Assembly (NCBI GenBank): GCA_902536205.1
Contig: CACAWM010000009.1
Span: forward strand, 1-18,092
DNA length: 18,092 bases
Source of the DNA: an uncultured Pelagibacteraceae bacterium
Lineage (GTDB): Bacteria; Pseudomonadota; Alphaproteobacteria; Pelagibacterales; Pelagibacteraceae
Reading direction: 5' to 3'
Part shown: one piece after another, positions 16,579 to 18,092 of the stretch
How positions within the stretch are numbered: the stretch's first letter is position 1
Layout: the number at the start of each line of letters is the position of its first letter
Translations under genes and position numbers: made by a program
The notes under the pieces: model-generated
The model's database searches: none
What the model saw: only the letters and a program-made list of their open reading frames with translations
What the model was told of the DNA's origin: nothing

Positions 16579-16654
16579 GGGCCCTTAGCTCAGTTGGTAG
16601 AGCACCTCCCTTTTAAGGAGGGTGTCGATGGTTCGAGTCCATCAGGGCTCACCA
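16579..16654 (+). tRNA. tRNA-Lys (anticodon UUU)
   Basis: A complete 76-base tRNA with encoded CCA. The acceptor stem GGGCCCT (16579-16585) pairs with AGGGCTC (16644-16650), with one G-U pair, and A is the discriminator. The D arm contains AGCTCAGTTGGTAGAGC. The anticodon stem CCTCC (16605-16609) pairs with GGAGG (16617-16621) around the loop CTTTTAA, placing TTT at 16612-16614, which reads lysine AAA/AAG. The T arm contains GGTTCGAGTCC. AAA codons dominate this A+T-rich window, so it should be heavily used. Confidence 0.98.
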
Positions 16655-16674
16655 ATATTAAATCTTTATTGGTG
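16650..16674 (+). repeat. Inverted repeat joining the tRNA-Lys 3' end and the protease 3' end
   Basis: CACCAATA at 16650-16657 is perfectly complementary to TATTGGTG at 16667-16674, an 8-base-pair stem with a 9-base loop. The left arm includes the tRNA's last stem base and its ACCA end; the loop contains the protease stop codon. No T tract follows on either strand, so it is not a classical terminator, but it could mark the convergent transcript ends or shape tRNA 3' processing. Confidence 0.4.
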
Positions 16675-17491
16675 GATACTTAATGATTACTTCGGTAATC
16701 CAGTTATTTAAATTTTCAATTCTTTTTTCACTACTAGGATGTGTGCTAAAAAAAATTGGTGGCTCTTTACCTTTATTTTTTATCGCCATTCTTTTCCATA
16801 ATTTTACAGACTCTCTAATATCGTAACCTGACAATGAAGAAAAAATTAAACCTAAGTAATCTGCTTCAGTTTCTTGTTTCCTGCCAAAAGGATTCATAAT
16901 ACCTAATTGAAAAATATCTAATCCAGTATTTTGACCAACTGTATTTCTTGTTCTATTAATAGCACCACCTAAAAAAATATCTGCAACATTTGTACCTAAA
17001 TTTATTGTCATAGCGTGACTCATTCTTTCTAAAGAGTGTCTTGCAACAGCATGAGCAATTTCATGACCCATAACTATTGATAGTGCATCAGTATTTTTTG
17101 TTATTTTTAGCAACCCTGTATAAACTGCAATTTTACCACCTGGCATGCACCAAGCATTAGCAATTTTATCGTTATCAACCAAAACATAGTCCCAACCAAA
17201 ATTCCTAGTTGGATCTTCTTTTCCTTGATTAATAAAAAAAGCACTCACCGCTGACTCTATCCTACTACCTATTTCTCGAACCTCTTTTAGCTGAGAACCA
17301 GTTGTTATTAATTTTGATTTTTGTCTAAACTTTTCATATGCAGCTGCTGCTTGTCTATTAATACGAGACTCAGGTATAATACTTAATTGCTTTCTTTCAG
17401 TTATTGGAACAGTTGTGCAAGAAGGCAATATTAAAGAGCAACAACTACATCCAAAATAGCTAAGAAATTTTCTTCTATTTATGTTATACAT
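16658..17491 (-). CDS. M48-family zinc metalloprotease, predicted Tat-exported lipoprotein
   Basis: Membrane-anchored metallopeptidase of the M48 (Ste24/HtpX/BepA-like) family, probably a periplasmic quality-control protease. Numbered from the ATG at 17491 (277 residues): zinc motif HEIAH at 143-147, the third-ligand region QETEADYLG with Glu209, and the C-terminal HPSSEKRI motif. The N-terminus reads NRRKFLSYFG, a good twin-arginine motif, followed by a hydrophobic stretch and LPSC with Cys25 as a possible lipidation site (Pro at -2 is atypical). A longer start at 17551 would add 20 hydrophobic residues and bury the RR motif; I prefer 17491, although neither start has a clear ribosome-binding site. 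It converges on tRNA-Lys with 3 bases between. Confidence 0.9.
   Translation of the reverse strand: MYNINRRKFLSYFGCSCCSLILPSCTTVPITERKQLSIIPESRINRQAAAAYEKFRQKSKLITTGSQLKEVREIGSRIESAVSAFFINQGKEDPTRNFGWDYVLVDNDKIANAWCMPGGKIAVYTGLLKITKNTDALSIVMGHEIAHAVARHSLERMSHAMTINLGTNVADIFLGGAINRTRNTVGQNTGLDIFQLGIMNPFGRKQETEADYLGLIFSSLSGYDIRESVKLWKRMAIKNKGKEPPIFFSTHPSSEKRIENLNNWITEVIIKYPPIKI
16685..16700 (+). terminator. C(UUCG)G tetraloop hairpin, possible terminator after tRNA-Lys
   Basis: GATTAC (16685-16690), loop TTCG, GTAATC (16695-16700) gives a 6-base-pair hairpin closed by C-G around UUCG on the + strand, the unusually stable cUUCGg tetraloop. A T-rich but interrupted stretch, TTATTTAAATTTT, follows from 16704. 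It lies 30 bases after the tRNA and inside the opposite-strand protease gene. It is a plausible end for the ssb-to-tRNA run. Confidence 0.45.
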
Positions 17492-17582
17492 TTTTATAAG
17501 TATGATATTAAATAATAAATTATTAATTGCAATTTTTATATTAATTATCATTTTTATTATATACTCTAGTTATTCTTAATTA
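17492..17582. promoter_or_regulatory. Divergent protease/DUF502 intergenic region
   Basis: Ninety-one A+T-rich bases lie between the preferred protease start and the DUF502 gene, so promoters for both directions should be here. TATACT at about 17560-17565 on the + strand is a possible -10 box, but no -35 element sits at the right distance. No hairpin or operator-like repeat stands out. Confidence 0.35.
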
Positions 17583-18092
17583 ATGTCTGATTTAAATATA
17601 AAAAAATCTATTTTCGCTAAAATTAGAAATAATTTTATTGCAGGAGTTGTAGTTTTAATCCCTATAGGTATTACATTATACCTCACTATTTTTTTAATAA
17701 GGGTATTTGGGAAAATTATTCCAAAGGAGATCAATCCTAACAACTATCTCCCATTTGATATACCCGGTGTAGAAATATTAATAGCATTAATTATTATTAC
17801 TTTTATAGGTTGGTTGTCTCTTTCTTTTTTAGGAAAAAAATTTTTTGAATTATTTAATAATCTTTTAAAAAAGATTCCTATATTAAGAACTATTTATTCT
17901 GCGATAGGCCAAATGACAGAAAGTTTTACAAAAACTGACAACAAACAGAAAAGTGTAGTACTTCTAGAATATCCAAGAAAAGGTGTTTGGGCGGTTGGTT
18001 TTGCAACAAAAGAAAATGAGGGTTTAATTAAAGATAGAATTAAAGAAGAGATAATAAACGTTTTCGTTCCAACAACACCTAATCCAACAAGT
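17583..18092 (+). CDS. DUF502-family inner-membrane protein (partial, 3' end beyond window)
   Basis: An open frame of 170 codons starts at ATG 17583 and runs off the window without a stop. The translation begins MSDLNIKKSIFAKIRNNFIAG. It has two membrane helices at about residues 19-41 and 62-84, then KIPILRTIYSAIGQ at 97-110 and FVPTTPNPTS at 161-170. These match my memory of the DUF502 family, where an IPxxRxIYxxxxQ segment and a PTTPNPTSG loop are hallmarks. The biochemical role is unknown. In many alphaproteobacteria the gene lies near recG and mfd, which would be beyond this window. Confidence 0.88.
   Translation, partial: MSDLNIKKSIFAKIRNNFIAGVVVLIPIGITLYLTIFLIRVFGKIIPKEINPNNYLPFDIPGVEILIALIIITFIGWLSLSFLGKKFFELFNNLLKKIPILRTIYSAIGQMTESFTKTDNKQKSVVLLEYPRKGVWAVGFATKENEGLIKDRIKEEIINVFVPTTPNPTS

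Noticed and set aside
16578..16585. AGGGCCCT palindrome at the tRNA 5' end
   Set aside because: It is the tRNA acceptor stem plus one upstream base, not an operator.
16579..16654. tRNA-Lys as an integration site for a mobile element
   Set aside because: No integrase gene and no direct repeat of the tRNA 3' end is visible; ordinary conserved genes flank it.
17492..17551. 20-residue N-terminal extension of the M48 protease
   Set aside because: It would place a hydrophobic segment before the RR motif and has no ribosome-binding site. The shorter form gives a coherent export signal, though the longer one is not excluded.
1..18092. CRISPR array, toxin-antitoxin pair, prophage or insertion sequence
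   Set aside because: No direct-repeat array, transposase, integrase or toxin-like small gene pair was found on either strand.

Overview
The window is a dense stretch of housekeeping chromosome from a very A+T-rich, streamlined bacterium. The gene content and order (nagZ-scpA-scpB-tatABC-serS-yajC-secDF, then uvrA divergent from ssb-gyrA-coaD-cyclophilin-tgt) are alphaproteobacterial. Strong A+T bias, tiny intergenic gaps, overlapping genes and few Shine-Dalgarno motifs suggest a SAR11/Pelagibacterales-like marine organism. That assignment is an inference from style and synteny; no marker gene was compared with a database.

Layout: (1) A + strand run from base 1 to 7715: the tail of an unidentified gene, nagZ (wall recycling), scpA and scpB (condensin partners), tatA, tatB and tatC (twin-arginine translocase), serS, then yajC, secD and secF (Sec accessory complex). 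Most junctions overlap or are under 50 bases, so one or two operons are likely, with a possible internal promoter before yajC. (2) A - strand pair, uvrA followed by a PuuD-like membrane protein, converging on secF with one base between stop codons. (3) A + strand run from a divergent promoter region shared with uvrA: ssb, gyrA, coaD, an exported cyclophilin and tgt, followed by tRNA-Lys(UUU). (4) A - strand M48 metalloprotease ending 3 bases past the tRNA. (5) A divergent + strand DUF502 membrane protein cut by the window end.

Many of the genes concern protein export and the envelope. TatABC, YajC-SecDF, an exported cyclophilin and a metalloprotease with a twin-arginine lipoprotein-like leader are all present, so the window holds both an export machine and a plausible client. 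There is no gene-free stretch longer than 300 bases, no mobile element, no CRISPR array and no rRNA.

I do not see a novel multi-gene system. The most notable point is that Tgt lacks two of the three zinc-binding cysteines of its family, and queA is absent from its usual place next door. Other points are paired hairpins at the tRNA-Lys 3' end (one with a UUCG tetraloop), a GyrA with Gln at the quinolone-critical position, and a PuuD-like protein without the cytochrome domain.
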